Source: Chloroflexota bacterium (GTDB taxonomy: Bacteria > Chloroflexota > Anaerolineae > Promineifilales > Promineifilaceae). From it: DNA of 64,000 nt. The stretch spans positions 1 through 64,000 of the forward strand of contig JAJRYT010000052.1 in the NCBI GenBank assembly GCA_024275635.1, in the 5' to 3' direction. Position numbers and translations under genes: made by a program. How positions within the stretch are numbered: the stretch's first letter is position 1; the number at the start of each line of letters is the position of its first letter. The notes beneath the pieces were generated by a model. The model was not told the DNA's origin. It searched no databases and saw nothing but the letters and a program-made list of their open reading frames with translations. Of the stretch, positions 6,566 to 15,595 are shown one piece after another.

Positions 6566-9500
6566 TCAGCCTCCTACTTCCGCCAACGGGATGAACCCGA
6601 CTGGCGGATTGACCAGGGCGTCTACTTTGGCGAATAGTTGGGCGTCGGTGTAGTGCCTGAGCTGGATGGCGCGGGCGGGGCATTCGGAAACGCAGACGCC
6701 GCAGCCCTGGCAAACGGCCGTTTCCACATACGCCGTCCCCATGATCCCGCCCACACCGGCTAAATCGGGCTTGATGACCGGCACGCCAAAGGGACAGATG
6801 CGCACGCAGGTGAGGCAGCCGGTGCATTTAGCCGGGTCTACGACGGCGACGCGGCCGCCGGCGGTTAACGTCTCCTGGCTCAACACCCGCGCCGCCCGCG
6901 CCGCCGCTGCCTGCGCCTGAATCATCGTCTCGTCCAACAGCTTGGGGTAGTGGGCCATCCCGGCCATGAAGAGGCCGTCGCTGTTGAAGTCCACCGGGCG
7001 CAGTTTGACGTGCGCTTCCTGGAAGAAGCCGTCGGCGCCTAGCGGCGCTTTGAAGATGGCGGCCGTTTCGCGGGCGTCTTTGCGGGGGACGACGGGCATG
7101 GAGAGGATGACGAGGTCGGGGTGGAGGGTGAACGGCCGTCCCAAAACCGGTTCCCAGGCGTGTACGGACAAGATACCATCTTGCCCTACGGATACGTCCG
7201 GCTTGTGTTCGTCGTCGTAGCGGACGAACAGGACGCCCTGCTCGCGGGCGCGGGTGTACAGCCGTTCGCCAAAGCCGTAAGTGCGGATGTCGCGGTAGAA
7301 AATGACGATTTGGGCGTTGGGATGGCGCTCCTTCAGCGCCAGCGCATTTTTCAGCGCGACGGCGCAGCAGATGCGGCTGCAATATTTCTCGGCAGGGCCG
7401 ACGCATTGGATCATGGCGATGGATTGGTAATTAGTAATGGGTAATTGGTAATTAGTAATTGGTGATTGGTAATTAGTAATTGGTGATTGGTAATTAGTAA
7501 TTGGTGATTGGTAATTGATTGTTGGTTGTTGGTTGTTGGTTAGGACAGCTTCAAACTGCTGTTGGGTGAGGATACGGCCGTCTGTGCCGTAGCCGTATTC
7601 GGGGCCGCGATATTCTTGCCCGCCGGTGGCCAGGATGGCCGCGCCGTGTTGGATGGATTGACGGCCGTTCCCATTCTCAATCACACTGACAAAATTCCCC
7701 ATAAATCCACTCGTGCTGGCGACGCGGCTGTTCAGGTAGACGGTGATGTTGTCATTACTTTCAACATCGTTAACGAGACGGCCTAACGCTTTTTGGGGAG
7801 ACCGGAGACTGGAGACTGGAGACTGGAGATTCATGTCAGTCTCTAATCTCCAATCGCTAATCTCTGTAAAAACAGTCCGCAAATTCCCGCCCAATTCCGC
7901 CTCCTTCTCCACCAGATGAACCGGGAACCCCTGCGCCGCCAGTGACAAAGCGGCCGTCATCCCCGCCGCGCCGCCGCCGACGACCAGCGCCGCGTGCTGC
8001 ACCGGCGAATCAATCGTGTGCTGCGGCTCCAGCAGCGCGGCGCGAGCGGCGGCCATCCGCACCAAATCCATTGCCTTCGTCGTCGCCGCCGCCCGGTCGT
8101 CGGAATGCACCCAGGAGCAGTGGTTGCGGATGTTGGCCATCTCGAACAAATAAGGATTGAGTCCCGCCTGGCGCAGGCTGTCGCGGAAGAGCGGCTCGTG
8201 GGTGCGCGGCGTGCAACTGGCGACGACGACGCGGTTCAGATGGCGCTCTTTGACCACTTCGCTGATGTGTTTAATGCTGTCCTGGGAGCAGGTGTACAGG
8301 TTGGTTTCGGCGTGAGCGACGTAGGGCAGAGTGCGGGCGTGGTAGGCGACGGCCGTGACGTCCACAAAGCCGGCGATGTTCGAGCCGCAGTGACAGACGA
8401 ACACCCCGATTCTCACCGCTTCCCCGGCAATCTCCCGCTCCGGCGGATATTCGACGCGCGTCGTCAGCGTGAAGCGCGATTGGCCGATGCGCGCCGCCGC
8501 CGCCGCCGCCGCGCCGCTGGCCTCAATCACCGATTCGGGGATGTCCTTCGGCTCGCGGAAGGGGCCGACGGCGAAAATTCCGGGGCGGCTCGTCGCCACC
8601 GGGTTGAACTGCACCGTCTGGCAGAAGCCGTACTCGTCCAGTTCCACCCCCAGCCGCCGCCCCAAATCGCGCACCGATTGGGAAATCTCCATCCCTACCG
8701 ACAGCGCCACCAGGTCAAACCGGAGTTGGTAGAGACGGCCGTCCTCCCCCTGGTAATCCACGATGAGATTGCGCGTCAGCGGGTCTTCGTGCAGACTGCT
8801 GACGCGGCAGCGGTGATACTCGACGCCGTACTTGTCGCGGGCGCGCTCAAAATAGCCCCAATACCCCTTGGAAAAAGCGCGCAAATCCATGAAGAAGACG
8901 TGGACGTCCAGGTCAGGATCGTGTTCTTTGGCGATGACCGCTTCCTTGGTGGCGTACATGCAGCAGACGGCCGAGCAGTAATCGTGGCTCTGGTCGCGGC
9001 TGCCGACGCATTGCAGGAAGGCGATGCGGCGCGGCGCGGCTCCGTCAGACGGCCGTTGCACGCGCCCCAGCGTCGGCCCGGAGGCGGAGAGCAGGCGTTC
9101 AAATTGCAGGCTGGTGACGACGTTGGGAAAACGGCCGTAGCCATACTCCTGCGATAGTTCCGCGCGATAAATCTGGTAGCCGGGCGCTAACACCACCGCG
9201 CCCACCGCCAGCGTCTCCTCCGTCGCCACCATGTCGTGGTCAATCGCCTGCACCCCGCAGGCAAACGTGCAGCTCATACACTCCGAGCAGATGCCGCAGG
9301 CCAGACAGCGGGCCGCCTCCGCCTGGGCGCTGGCGTCGTCGTAGCCCCCTTCCACCTCGGCAAAACTGCCCAGGCGCGCGCCCACCGGCAGTTGCGGCAG
9401 GGGGGCGCGCGGTTGGAGCTTGATTTCGCCCCGCGCCTGGCGTTCTTCAATTTCCTCGCGGGAGAGATGGACGACCGGCAGTTGCGGCTTGGGCGGCGGT

Positions 9501-11221
9501 TCCAACTGTTCCTTTTGCAGGTAGCGCATGATGGATTGGGCCGCTTTGTGGCCGCTGTCCACCGCTTCAATCACGAACGCCGTGCCGGAAACGGTGTCCC
9601 CGGCGGCAAAAACGCCGGCCCGCGTCGCCGCCAACGTGTTGGGATTGATGGCGATGGTCTGTTTGGCCGTCATGCCCACGCCGGCGTCGTCGGGGATGAA
9701 GGCCAGACCGGCCCGCTGGCCGACGGAGAAGATGACGGTGTCGCATTCGATGAGGCGCTGGCTGCCGGGGATTTTTTCGACTTGTAAACGGCCGTTCTCG
9801 TCAAAATGGAATGATTTCACGAGCATACACTCGACTCCGGCCACGCGGCCGGAACCGTCGTCCACGATGCGCTCGAAGGAACGGCCGTTGTGGAACACAA
9901 TCCCCTCCTCCAATGACGCCAGAATCTCCCACTCGTGCGCTGGCATCTCGTCTCGGCCTTCCAGACAGGCCGCCTGCACCTGACAGCCCAGCCGCACCGC
10001 GCTGCGGGCGCAGTCAATCGCCACGTTGCCGCCGCCCAACACCAGCGCCCGCTCGCCCAATTTGGCCCGCAGCGCGTCATCTTCATATTTTCCCAGCCGC
10101 ACGTCGCGCAGAAAATGAGTGTTCACCAGCACCCCGTCCAGGTCGGCCCCCGGGATCGGCAGGCGAATCCCTTCATGCGCGCCCACGGCGATGAGCACCG
10201 CGTCAAACCCCTCGTCAAACACGTCGTCCAGATTATCAATCCGGTGATTCAGGCGCAGGTCAACGCCCAAATCAACGATGTCCTGCACCTCGCGCTCAAT
10301 GATCGCCACCGGCAAACGGAATTCGGGCACGCCCAGCCGCAGCATCCCTCCGGCGACCGGCATCGCCTCAAACACCGTCACGCCGTAACCGGCCAGCGCC
10401 AGGTCTTGCGCGGCCGTCAGTCCGCACGGCCCCGCCCCAATCACCGCCACCCGCTCGGCAAACCTTTTCGGCGCGGGTTCAACCGGTTGACGCGGCTCCG
10501 CGTAAACCTTGTCGGTCACAAACCGCTTCAACGCGCGGATGTTGACCGGCTCATCCACCAGCCCCCGGTTGCAGGCTGATTCACAGCGGTGGTTGCAGAT
10601 ACGGCCGCAAATCCCCGGAAACGGGTTGTCCATCTTAATCACCCGCAGCGCGTCATGCCAGCGCCCTTCGCGGATGAGGGCGATGTATCCCTGCGCCCGC
10701 TGGTGGGACGGGCAGGCGTCCCGGCAGGGCGCAACGCCTCGTTTTTCGATGGCGTAGGCGTTGGGCACGGCTTGCGGGTACAGTTTGTACGCCGCCCGCC
10801 GCGGCGACAACCCCTCATTAAACGCATTGGGGATGATGACCGGGCACACTTCGGCGCAGTCGTTGCAGGCCACGCACTTATCCGGGTCAACGTAGCGCGG
10901 CTCGTGGCGGATGCGCGCCCGGAAATCGCCCGCTTCCCCGGCGACGTCCAGCACCTCCGAATTGGTCATAACCTGGATGTTGGGGTGGCCGCCCGTGGCG
11001 ACCAGTTTGGGCGAGATGGTACACATGGCGCAGTCGTTCGTCGGGAACGTCTTGTCTAACTGCGCCATTTTGCCGCCGATGGCTGACTTCTGTTCGATCA
11101 GGTACACCTTAAAGCCCTGGTCGGCCAGATCGAGCGACGCCTGCATGCCGGCAATCCCACCCCCAACCACCAGCGCTGCGCCGACTGGCGGCTTGTTTCC
11201 GTTTTTGGTATGCTGGTTCAT
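6566..11221 (-). CDS. hdrA: HdrA1: giant heterodisulfide reductase flavoprotein with inserted GltD-like module
   Basis: This 1551-residue flavoprotein has four parts. (1) Residues 1-160: HdrA-type FAD domain start (VVGGGIAGMQ) and a ferredoxin cluster CVACNDCAEVCP. (2) About 161-600: a GltD/NfnB-like NAD(P)H oxidoreductase with its own Cys-rich head (CRDACP, CGRICNHRC) and dinucleotide folds GAGPCGLTAA and LGGGNVAID. (3) About 640-900: the HdrA domain resumes at CLACGICSECMSC and includes CSAVCC. (4) About 905-1551: a full HdrA (VFVCHCGSNI, VVGGGAAGMTA, CSRICC) ending in two [4Fe-4S] ferredoxin motifs, CTGCLTCVRICP and CQGCGVCVSECP. HdrA is the flavin-bifurcating core of Hdr complexes; the GltD module would let it use NAD(P)H. 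Two spacer-type repeats are translated in frame near residues 1118-1141 and 1225-1266. The start has AAAGG upstream. Confidence 0.88.
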   Translation of the reverse strand: MNQHTKNGNKPPVGAALVVGGGIAGMQASLDLADQGFKVYLIEQKSAIGGKMAQLDKTFPTNDCAMCTISPKLVATGGHPNIQVMTNSEVLDVAGEAGDFRARIRHEPRYVDPDKCVACNDCAEVCPVIIPNAFNEGLSPRRAAYKLYPQAVPNAYAIEKRGVAPCRDACPSHQRAQGYIALIREGRWHDALRVIKMDNPFPGICGRICNHRCESACNRGLVDEPVNIRALKRFVTDKVYAEPRQPVEPAPKRFAERVAVIGAGPCGLTAAQDLALAGYGVTVFEAMPVAGGMLRLGVPEFRLPVAIIEREVQDIVDLGVDLRLNHRIDNLDDVFDEGFDAVLIAVGAHEGIRLPIPGADLDGVLVNTHFLRDVRLGKYEDDALRAKLGERALVLGGGNVAIDCARSAVRLGCQVQAACLEGRDEMPAHEWEILASLEEGIVFHNGRSFERIVDDGSGRVAGVECMLVKSFHFDENGRLQVEKIPGSQRLIECDTVIFSVGQRAGLAFIPDDAGVGMTAKQTIAINPNTLAATRAGVFAAGDTVSGTAFVIEAVDSGHKAAQSIMRYLQKEQLEPPPKPQLPVVHLSREEIEERQARGEIKLQPRAPLPQLPVGARLGSFAEVEGGYDDASAQAEAARCLACGICSECMSCTFACGVQAIDHDMVATEETLAVGAVVLAPGYQIYRAELSQEYGYGRFPNVVTSLQFERLLSASGPTLGRVQRPSDGAAPRRIAFLQCVGSRDQSHDYCSAVCCMYATKEAVIAKEHDPDLDVHVFFMDLRAFSKGYWGYFERARDKYGVEYHRCRVSSLHEDPLTRNLIVDYQGEDGRLYQLRFDLVALSVGMEISQSVRDLGRRLGVELDEYGFCQTVQFNPVATSRPGIFAVGPFREPKDIPESVIEASGAAAAAAARIGQSRFTLTTRVEYPPEREIAGEAVRIGVFVCHCGSNIAGFVDVTAVAYHARTLPYVAHAETNLYTCSQDSIKHISEVVKERHLNRVVVASCTPRTHEPLFRDSLRQAGLNPYLFEMANIRNHCSWVHSDDRAAATTKAMDLVRMAAARAALLEPQHTIDSPVQHAALVVGGGAAGMTAALSLAAQGFPVHLVEKEAELGGNLRTVFTEISDWRLETDMNLQSPVSSLRSPQKALGRLVNDVESNDNITVYLNSRVASTSGFMGNFVSVIENGNGRQSIQHGAAILATGGQEYRGPEYGYGTDGRILTQQQFEAVLTNNQQPTINYQSPITNYQSPITNYQSPITNYQLPITNYQSIAMIQCVGPAEKYCSRICCAVALKNALALKERHPNAQIVIFYRDIRTYGFGERLYTRAREQGVLFVRYDDEHKPDVSVGQDGILSVHAWEPVLGRPFTLHPDLVILSMPVVPRKDARETAAIFKAPLGADGFFQEAHVKLRPVDFNSDGLFMAGMAHYPKLLDETMIQAQAAAARAARVLSQETLTAGGRVAVVDPAKCTGCLTCVRICPFGVPVIKPDLAGVGGIMGTAYVETAVCQGCGVCVSECPARAIQLRHYTDAQLFAKVDALVNPPVGFIPLAEVGG
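7424..7541. repeat. In-frame family B repeat inside hdrA1 (translated NYQSPIT repeats)
   Basis: About five 21-bp units (three 7-bp AATTACC steps each) lie within hdrA1 and are read as ITNYQSP/ITNYQLP repeats. The unit length is a multiple of three, so the frame is kept. HdrA2 has only a short linker (HHPEQIAALKD) at the matching place, so this is an insertion. Confidence 0.85.
7797..7868. repeat. In-frame family A repeat inside hdrA1 (translated SPVSSLRSP)
   Basis: GGAGACTGGAGACTGGAGA and its inverted partner lie within hdrA1 and are read as part of DWRLETDMNLQSPVSSLRSP. The HdrA2 protein lacks these 20 or so residues. It is the same sequence type as the foldback spacers at 6.5, 19.6 and 43.8 kb. 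Confidence 0.8.
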
Positions 11222-11249
11222 CTTTTACCTTTTTCCTCGTACACCTCAT

Positions 11250-11330
11250 TCGTAGTCAGGCGCGCAGCTTGCGGAGCGACGGCGCTACAGCCAACCGTCG
11301 CCGCGCCGCGGACTGCGTGGCTAACTACGA
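11250..11330. repeat. Long imperfect palindrome between mvhD2 and hdrA1
   Basis: Outer arms TCGTAGT (11250-11256) and ACTACGA (11324-11330) and inner arms GCGACGG (11276-11282) and CCGTCGC (11295-11301) nest around one axis, with partly paired GC-rich sequence between them. It may act as an mRNA stabiliser or processing hairpin between the two cistrons, or be a REP-like element. Confidence 0.55.
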
Positions 11331-11337
11331 GCGGGGT

Positions 11338-11826
11338 TTATCTGCCTCTGAAGCCTACGTCTTCATCCACAAACTGTTCGGGGTGACGGCCGTTGCCGTT
11401 CTCCGCTCGTTTCAACGGATTTGGCCCCAGGGCGCGCACTCGCTCCGTCATCGTGTGCGCCGCCGCTGCGAAGGCGTGCGCCTGACTGCCCGACATGAAA
11501 AACATGCCCAGCCGTTCCTTCTCCAGGCCGATTTCGCCCAAAATGTGCTGGGCGCGCTGCAAGCGGGCGCGCCCGCGCTCGTTGCCGCGCACATGGTGGC
11601 AGTTGCCGATGGGACAGGCGACCACGTACACGCCGTCCGCTCCCTGTTCAAACGCTTCTAAAATGTAGCGCACATCCATCTTGCCGGAGCAGGGCAGCCG
11701 CACAAATTTGACGTTGGCTGGATATTGTATGCCCAGCGCCCCGGCCGTGTCGGCGGCCATGTAGCCGCAGTAGATGCAATAAAAAGCGGTGATTTCGGGT
11801 TCAAATGTTTTCGTTTGAAGTTCCAT
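11338..11826 (-). CDS. mvhD: MvhD2, hydrogenase iron-sulfur subunit (cysteine form)
   Basis: A 162-residue paralogue of the selenoprotein MvhD. It has the same landmarks: FYCIYCGYMAADTAGA, LPCSGKMD and VVACPIGNCHHVRGN, with an ordinary Cys codon where the other copy has TGA. It lies between the two hdrA genes, so each HdrA has its own MvhD directly downstream, suggesting that each pair arose by duplication of an hdrA-mvhD unit. MvhD binds a [2Fe-2S] cluster and passes electrons to HdrA. The ATG has only a weak Shine-Dalgarno; the spacer upstream is an AATTACC repeat. Confidence 0.87.
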   Translation of the reverse strand: MELQTKTFEPEITAFYCIYCGYMAADTAGALGIQYPANVKFVRLPCSGKMDVRYILEAFEQGADGVYVVACPIGNCHHVRGNERGRARLQRAQHILGEIGLEKERLGMFFMSGSQAHAFAAAAHTMTERVRALGPNPLKRAENGNGRHPEQFVDEDVGFRGR

Positions 11827-11840
11827 TGTTGTCGAGGTGC

Positions 11841-11909
11841 GTAATTGGTAATCAGTAATTGGTAATTGGTAATTGAATTACGAATTACCAATTACGAATT
11901 ACCAATTAC
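11841..11909. repeat. AATTACC-type foldback repeat (family B) between hdrA2 and mvhD2
   Basis: GGTAATTGGTAATT units are followed by inverted AATTACCAATTAC units, so the block can fold on itself. The last codons of hdrA2 (VIGNS) are formed from it. Confidence 0.75.
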
Positions 11910-14900
11910 AGGTAACCATTCGCCCAACCCGCCAATTTCGCGCAGCATCATTTGTTCGTCGGTGTAGTTGACGAGTTGGATGGCGTTGGCCGGACATTCG
12001 CCAGTGCAGGTGCCGCATCCTTGGCATTGGGCCGGGTCAATGAAAGCCGCCCCGCCCAGCCCGCCGACGCCATTGCGCCCTTCTTGTTGAATCACCTGCG
12101 GGATGGCGAAGGGGCAGACGCGGGTGCAGGTTAAACAGCCGACGCATTTATCCGGGTCTACTTCGGCGACGATGCCGCCTAGGTGCAGCGTGCCGTGCGC
12201 CAGCAGGGTCAGCGCCCGCGCCGCCGCCGCCAGGGCGTGGCTGATGCTCTCTTCGATAAATTTGGGATAGTGGGCCATCCCGGCCAGGAAGATGCCTTCG
12301 CGCATGAAGTCCATCGGCCGTAGTTTGATTTGCGCTTCAGCGAAGAAGCCTTCGCTGGAGAGGGGCAGGCGCAGTTTTCGGGCTAACTCGCGCGTGCCCT
12401 GGGCTGGGGCGATGGACATACTGAGGGGGATGAGGTCGGCGGGCAGGGTCAGCCAGCGATTCAGGGAGAGGTCGCGGATGCGCACTTGCAAGCGGCGTTG
12501 TTCGCCCGATCCGCTCAATTCAATTTCCGGCGGCGAGTCGTCGCTGTACCGGATGAAGATGACGCCTAACCGCCGCGCTTCGGTGTAATACTGCTCCCTG
12601 AAGCCGTAGGTGACGATGTTTTTGTACAACACGGTGACGCGGCAGTGGGGATTGAACAGTTTGATGCGGATGGCGTTTTTCATTGTGTTGGTGCAGCAAA
12701 CCCGCGAACAGTAGTCTGGTGTATTTTGCGGACGCACGCATTGCACCATGACGACGTCTTTGAGGGCGGCGATTTGTTCGGGGTGGTGGACGACGAGTTC
12801 TTCCAGCGTTTCCTGGGTGATGACGCCGGGGATGTCGAGCCAGGTATGTTGACGGGTTTCGTAGCCGCCGGTGGCGATGATGGTGACGCCGTGTTCGACG
12901 CGGAAGGTGACGGCCGTGCCATCGTGGCGCATACTCCTCAAATCAGCCCAGAAACGGCCGACGTGGCCCCCATGCTGAATTAGTTCCGTTCGTGTGTAGG
13001 TCACGATGTGCTGGTGGGCGCGCACCCGGTTGACCAGATCGCGCCCCAGACGGCGCGGGTCGTCTCCTTCGGCCACGTAGTACATTTTTTGCAGATGGCC
13101 GCCCAACACGTCGCTGCGTTACACCAGGTTGACCGGGTAGCCGCTGTCGGCGATGGTTAGGGCGGCCGTCATGCCGCTTAAGCCGCCGCCGATGATCAGG
13201 GCGGCGGGTTGGGTGGCGAAGGCGCGCTTGCGAACAGGCCGGGCGGCGCTGACGCGGCCGACGGCCATCCGTACCATCTCTAACGCTTTGCGGTTGGCCT
13301 GGGCGCGCTGCTTGTGGTGTACCTGGCTGACCTGATCGCGCAGGTTGACTAATTCCAGCAGGTAGGGATTAAGGCCGCTCTGGCGCACGGCGCGTTGGAA
13401 GAGGGAATCGTGGGTGCGGTTGCTGCACCCGGCGATGACGACGCGGTTCAGGTTTTCTTCTCGTATCCGGTTTTGCAGGTGGGCGATTGTTTCCGGGAAG
13501 CAGGCGAATTCGACTTTTTCGGCCGTGACCACGCCGGGGAACCGGGTGGCGTTTTGCACCAGGCTGGACAAGTCCAGTGATCGGCTGATGGTTTTGCCGC
13601 AGGTGCAGGCGAATAAGCCGACGCGGGGCGGGTCGCCGCTCACGTCTTTTTCGGGCGGCAGATCGTTCCGAGAGAGGAAGGCGTGTTCGCGGGTGAAGGG
13701 GTAGGTGTTGAGACGGCCGTTCAGCAAGCGCATCACTTCGGCGGCCGCGCCGCTGGCGTCTATGATGGTTTCGGAGATCTCTTTGGGGGAGGCGAATGCG
13801 CCGCAGACGAAGACGCCGGAATGGGTGGTTTGCAGGGGGGTGAATTTGTGGGTTTGGCAGAAGCCGTGTTCGTTCAGCTGCAAATCGAGCATCTCGGTGA
13901 AGCGGCGGGCGGAATCGGGCGGCTGGAGTCCGGCGGCGAGGACGACCATCTCGAACCGTTCTTGTTTTATTTCGCCGTCGGGATGGGCGTAGTGGAGGAT
14001 GAGGTCGCCGCTGGCCGGGTCTTCGCGGATGGCGGAAACACGGCAGCGGACGTAGCGGATGCCGTGCTGCTGGCGCGCTTTGGCGAAGTAAGTGCTGTAC
14101 TCTTTGTTGAAGGCGCGTTCTTCCATCATGAAGATGCAGCAGTCTACGTCGGCGTTCAGGCGCTGTTTGGCGAGTATGGCTTCTTTGGTGCCGTACATGC
14201 AGCAGATGGAGGAGCAGAAGCTGTTGTTCTGGTCGCGGGAGCCGACGCATTGCAGCCAGGCGATGGAACGGGGGGGACGGCCGTCTGACGGTCGGGTCAC
14301 AATGCCTTCGGTGGGGCCGGAGCGACTGGCGAGGCGTTCGTATTGCATGGCGTGGAGGACGTTGGGATAACGGCCGTAGCCTAATTCCTCCAACGCCCCC
14401 GGCTCATACACCTTAAACCCCAGCGCCAATATAATGGCCCCCACCTCAATCGAAAGCAGGCGCGGCATCTCGCTTAAGTTGATAGCGTCCGCCGGACAGG
14501 CGGCAACACATTGGCCGCACTCATCGCAGTAAGGGCCGCGATCAATCACGTATGCATCTGGCGCCGCGCGGGTTGATACCTTGTAGGCCGCTTTGCGCTG
14601 GCTCATCCCCCGCTGGTAAGCGTCCGGCAAAGAGACCGGACAAACGTCGGCGCAATAACCGCAGTTGATGCAGCGTTGGGGATCCACGTAGCGCGGCTCC
14701 TGGCGCAGCGAGACGGTGAAATCGCCCGCCTGCCCGGCCACGTCCACCACGCGCGTGTTGGTCATAATTTCGATGTTCGGGTGTTGATTATGTTGAATGT
14801 AAGCGGGCGAAATCGAAGGCCGGGTGCAGCCGTAACCATGATCGGGCGTGCCCCGGCACAGAACGCAATCATGTTGGGGAAACATGTAACCGAGTTGAGC

Positions 14901-15050
14901 GACGCGCCCCCCCAGGCAAGGCGTTTGTTCGATTAAGTAAACTTTCAGACCGGCGTCGGCCAGATCAAGGGCCGAACGCATTCCGGCAATGCCGCCCCCG
15001 ATGACGAGAGTCGCTGCAGGTTCGGGTCGGGCTGTAGATGAATAGACCAT
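11892..15050 (-). pseudogene. hdrA: HdrA2: heterodisulfide reductase flavoprotein interrupted by one in-frame TAA
   Basis: Across a single TAA (13119-13121, codon 644) the frame continues unchanged to a 1052-residue HdrA paralogue that lacks the GltD insertion. Landmarks: VIGGGIAGMR, ferredoxin clusters CINCGYCADVCP and CDECGQCVAACP, CSSICC, the HdrA N-terminal-type segment LFACTCGKTI, a second FAD fold GGGLSGMTAA, then C-terminal clusters CVGCLTCTRVCP and CQGCGTCTGECP. The TAA sits in YPVNLV-*-RSDVLGGH, where HdrA1 has HLVEKEAELGG; one base change from GAA explains it, and the lost Glu is the FAD ribose ligand at the end of strand two. It is either a true nonsense mutation or a sequence error. 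The gene heads the operon. Confidence 0.82.
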
Positions 15051-15233
15051 TTTGTTACCCTGTTTGTGATGCGGCGCAAGGCGGCCTGCAAATGCCGTTT
15101 ATTCGCTTGCTCCGACTCAGGCGGGTTCTGTAATCTGTTTGTGGAGAGGAAACGAGGTTGTTTTGGGCGGCTCTCTGGGAAGGGTGGAAGGAGCGATGGC
15201 CTGAACTGCCCGCCTGAGTTGGGCTGTGTTGAC

Positions 15234-15239
15234 AGTATA
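15234..15239 (-). promoter_or_regulatory. Candidate -10 box of the hdr-met operon
   Basis: On the leftward strand TATACT stands about 185 bases before the hdrA2 start, with a weak -35 (TTCTGC) 17 bases further upstream. It is the best-looking -10 in this spacer for the leftward operon. Confidence 0.35.
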
Positions 15240-15285
15240 TCGTTCTCTATCCGTCGGCAGAAGTCGCATTTGTCACCTCTGTGTA

Positions 15286-15299
15286 GTGACTTCTATCAC
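15286..15299. promoter_or_regulatory. CRP/FNR-family-like palindrome GTGA-N6-TCAC
   Basis: GTGACTTCTATCAC matches the core of a CRP-type site (TGTGA-N6-TCACA, eight of ten core positions). It is centred about 65 bases upstream of the start expected from the TATACT box, a usual activator distance. It lies between the leftward hdr operon and the rightward TrmB gene. Confidence 0.35.
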
Positions 15300-15523
15300 G
15301 TTATTTTGTGACTGTATGGAACGCGGCGTTGCGCGGAAGAGCGACGGACGCGCAAAGGAGTAGTGGGGAGACGAATAAGTTACCATCCATTGGGGTTTGG
15401 CAACGCCTTTGGGTTTGGCAACGCCAAACCCCTACGTCAGATTCGGAATGGTAGGGGCATGGCCGCGCCATGCCCCTTGACGCCACGAATATGTTTGACA
15501 GGTTGTTTTTAGTAGATACGCCG
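15300..15523. repeat. Spacer with two GC-rich hairpins (544-bp gene-free region 15051-15595)
   Basis: Apart from the promoters listed, this spacer holds GGGTTTGGC-AAC-GCCAAACCC (15411-15431) and AGGGGCATGGC-CGC-GCCATGCCCCT (15453-15477), two perfect hairpins of the kind dispersed as REP-like repeats. No gene is seen. Confidence 0.6.
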
Positions 15524-15552
15524 TTGACGGTGTATGAATAGTCGTTTACAAT
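15524..15552 (+). promoter_or_regulatory. Sigma-70-type promoter of the TrmB-ZIP operon
   Basis: TTGACG, exactly 17 bases, then TACAAT: a near-consensus housekeeping promoter 45 bases upstream of the regulator's ATG. Confidence 0.7.
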
Positions 15553-15567
15553 ATAACTATTAGTTAT
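15553..15567. promoter_or_regulatory. Perfect palindrome ATAACTATTAGTTAT, candidate TrmB operator
   Basis: Two 7-bp arms around one T, placed directly after the -10 box and over the expected transcription start. A repressor bound here would block initiation; autoregulation by the adjacent TrmB-family protein is the simplest reading. Confidence 0.5.
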
Positions 15568-15595
15568 TTTGGAAACTACTATTTGAGATAAAGCG

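Noticed and set aside
7424-7541. Regular repeats that look like a small CRISPR array
   Set aside because: Units are 7 or 21 bp with no unique spacers, and the block is translated inside hdrA1. The other AATTACC blocks also lack spacers.
7994-9157. A 387-codon open frame on the + strand opposite hdrA1
   Set aside because: It is a shadow of the GC-rich hdrA codons: composition is Arg/Ala/Val-rich without any motif, and the opposite strand holds clear HdrA signatures over the whole stretch.
13119-13121. Recoding of TAA as an amino acid in hdrA2 and in the dehydrogenase gene
   Set aside because: TAA is used as an ordinary stop by many genes in the window (for example metV and the SDR), and no recoding signal is seen next to either site.
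13683-14288. A 201-codon frame on the + strand opposite hdrA2
   Set aside because: Glycine/alanine/valine-rich shadow of HdrA codons; no start context.
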